A stretch of DNA of 64,000 nt, taken from NCBI GenBank assembly GCA_965200805.1, contig OZ241384.1:2914001-2978000 (forward strand). The letters run 5' to 3'. The position numbers were made by a program, and so were the translations under genes. This DNA is from MPNP01 sp026709725. GTDB lineage: Bacteria; Pseudomonadota; Alphaproteobacteria; Rhodobacterales; Rhodobacteraceae. This document shows positions 63,153 to 64,000 of the stretch, one piece after another. Under the pieces are notes generated by a model. The model made no database searches and was not told the DNA's origin. It worked only from the letters and a program-made list of their open reading frames with translations. The first letter of the stretch is position 1. Each line of letters starts with the position of its first letter.

Positions 63153-64000
63153 ATGAATGACATCTTCAGCCGGATCAGCGCGGAATATTCCGGACTGGGC
63201 AGGGCCGACAAAAAAATCGCTGACCTGATCCTGACTGATGTTGACCAGGTTCTGCAGAATTCCATTTCAGGGCTGGCTGAACTGGCCGGAGTCTCCCCTT
63301 CGTCAATAACGCGATTCAGCCGTCAGTTTAGCGCAGGCGGTTTCAAGGACCTGAAGCTGCTTATCGCCCAGGCGAAGAGTGCCCAAAGTCCGCATTTGCA
63401 TAAATCCGTACAGGCCCTGACTGAAGGTGAAATCAGTGGCGGGCAGCTTGAGGCGCTGTATCTCAAGCAGATCGTTGGTGCGCTGAATTCAACATTCGGC
63501 CGTCTGCGTGCCGAGGCTCTGGCCGATGCCATCAGCGCAATCAAGGCTGCTCAGCGGATAAGCGTGTCTGGCGTTGCGGTATCAGGTCTGATTGCCCGGG
63601 AAATGGCCATGCGGCTCGTTCGGTTGGGCCTCAGCGGCAGCTATATTTCCGATGACCATTTCCGCAGAATCGCAGCAAGCTTCCTGGGTCCTGATGATGT
63701 CGCAATCTGTATTTCCCATTCCGGCCGTTCGAGGGAAGTCCTTGAAGTCGGTGATATTGCCCGGGGAGCCGGGGCCAGGGTGATTGGCTTGACAGCTCCG
63801 CACACTCCTCTGGCCCATATGTCCGACATCGTTCTTGAAATTTCAATTTATGAAGAAATCGATATCTACACCCCGTCGATTTCACAATTTGCCTACCACT
63901 ACATCATCGGGCTCATTGTGTTTCATATCGGTCAGTCCTCTGATCTGGACAGAGATGAACTGCTGGCGAAAATCAAGTTTGGGCTTTCGGGCGGGCAGGG
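63153..64000 (+). CDS. RpiR/MurR-family regulator (HTH-SIS), 3' end beyond window
   Basis: Partial gene from ATG 63153 (MNDIFSRISAEYSGLGRADK), open to the window edge (282 codons seen). An N-terminal HTH_6 domain (residues ~1-77: KKIADLILTDVDQVLQNSIS, LAELAGVSPSSITRFSRQFS) is followed by a SIS sugar-phosphate-binding domain (~120-255: ISVSGVAVSGLIAREMAMRL, DVAICISHSGRSREVLEV). Such regulators sense phosphosugars and control adjacent catabolic genes, here presumably the divergent kinase/hydrolase cluster. Confidence 0.88.
   Translation, partial: MNDIFSRISAEYSGLGRADKKIADLILTDVDQVLQNSISGLAELAGVSPSSITRFSRQFSAGGFKDLKLLIAQAKSAQSPHLHKSVQALTEGEISGGQLEALYLKQIVGALNSTFGRLRAEALADAISAIKAAQRISVSGVAVSGLIAREMAMRLVRLGLSGSYISDDHFRRIAASFLGPDDVAICISHSGRSREVLEVGDIARGAGARVIGLTAPHTPLAHMSDIVLEISIYEEIDIYTPSISQFAYHYIIGLIVFHIGQSSDLDRDELLAKIKFGLSGGQ

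Noticed and set aside
1..64000. CRISPR array or cas genes
   Set aside because: The only regular repeats are the in-frame 33-bp coding repeats at 59.2 kb and the spaced hipBA operators. No repeat-spacer array and no Cas motifs were found.

Overview
The window looks like a moderately GC-rich alphaproteobacterial chromosome segment. The evidence is gene content and order: rplU-rpmA-obgE-proB-proA, recA-alaS, xerD next to aroK-aroB, an IalB-family protein, TRAP transporters, a two-gene MetH with metF and an ArsR-methyltransferase fusion, and a YcbK/YcbB-like peptidoglycan pair. Nothing in the sequence lets me name a species.

Layout. 0-2 kb: two membrane subunits of a TRAP transporter (DctQ, DctM). 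2.3-6.1 kb: a frameshifted, C-terminally clipped Fic-like gene runs straight into a partial sugar ABC operon (MalG-type permease, frameshifted ATPase, PfkB kinase). No MalF-type permease or binding protein is present. 6.2-9.1 kb: small accessory genes, including a Fic toxin/HTH antitoxin pair of the mobile mystery protein type, on the 3' side of tRNA-Ser(CGA). 9.2-13.1 kb: pstS-pstC-pstA without pstB or phoU. 13.2-20.4 kb: the rplU-rpmA-obgE-proB-proA block, interrupted by a CoA-binding/O-acetylhomoserine sulfhydrylase fusion gene, with proA lying between 86-bp inverted repeats. 20.4-23.9 kb: decayed insertion-sequence DNA and a broken AAA-ATPase/PD-(D/E)XK gene.

24-30 kb: cell-envelope genes: a DUF882/YcbK-like Tat protein, a YcbB-like L,D-transpeptidase, lpxD, an acyl carrier protein, a FabF-like ketosynthase and an IalB protein. 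30-36.8 kb: CorC/CNNM transporter, xerD, two unknown envelope proteins, aroK, aroB. 36.8-41.1 kb: two decayed IS630-family transposases flank an intact hipBA toxin-antitoxin module whose upstream region carries four evenly built operator-like sites. 41-50.6 kb: zwf, pgi, rlmE, a metallo-beta-lactamase-fold hydrolase, recA, alaS and a DUF1330 protein. 50.6-52.9 kb: an Abi-like/HEPN protein preceded by three perfect hairpins, and a clipped Tn3-type transposase start. 52.9-58.6 kb: the methionine/folate operon ArsR-methyltransferase, metF, metH N-half, metH C-half, with a good promoter and a palindromic operator candidate. 59-64 kb: a coiled-coil repeat protein, then a small catabolic cluster (FGGY kinase, creatininase-like hydrolase, phosphotriesterase-like lactonase) divergent from an RpiR-type regulator that runs off the right edge.

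Housekeeping genes are intact. Decay (single-base frameshifts at C or G runs, clipped transposases) is confined to accessory genes. No CRISPR array, rRNA or complete insertion sequence was seen. The most interesting items are the hipBA operator array, the hairpin-headed HEPN gene, the inverted repeats around proA, the CoA-binding/OAH-sulfhydrylase fusion, the extended ribosomal protein L21, and the uncharacterised kinase/lactonase/creatininase cluster. None amounts to a proven new system.
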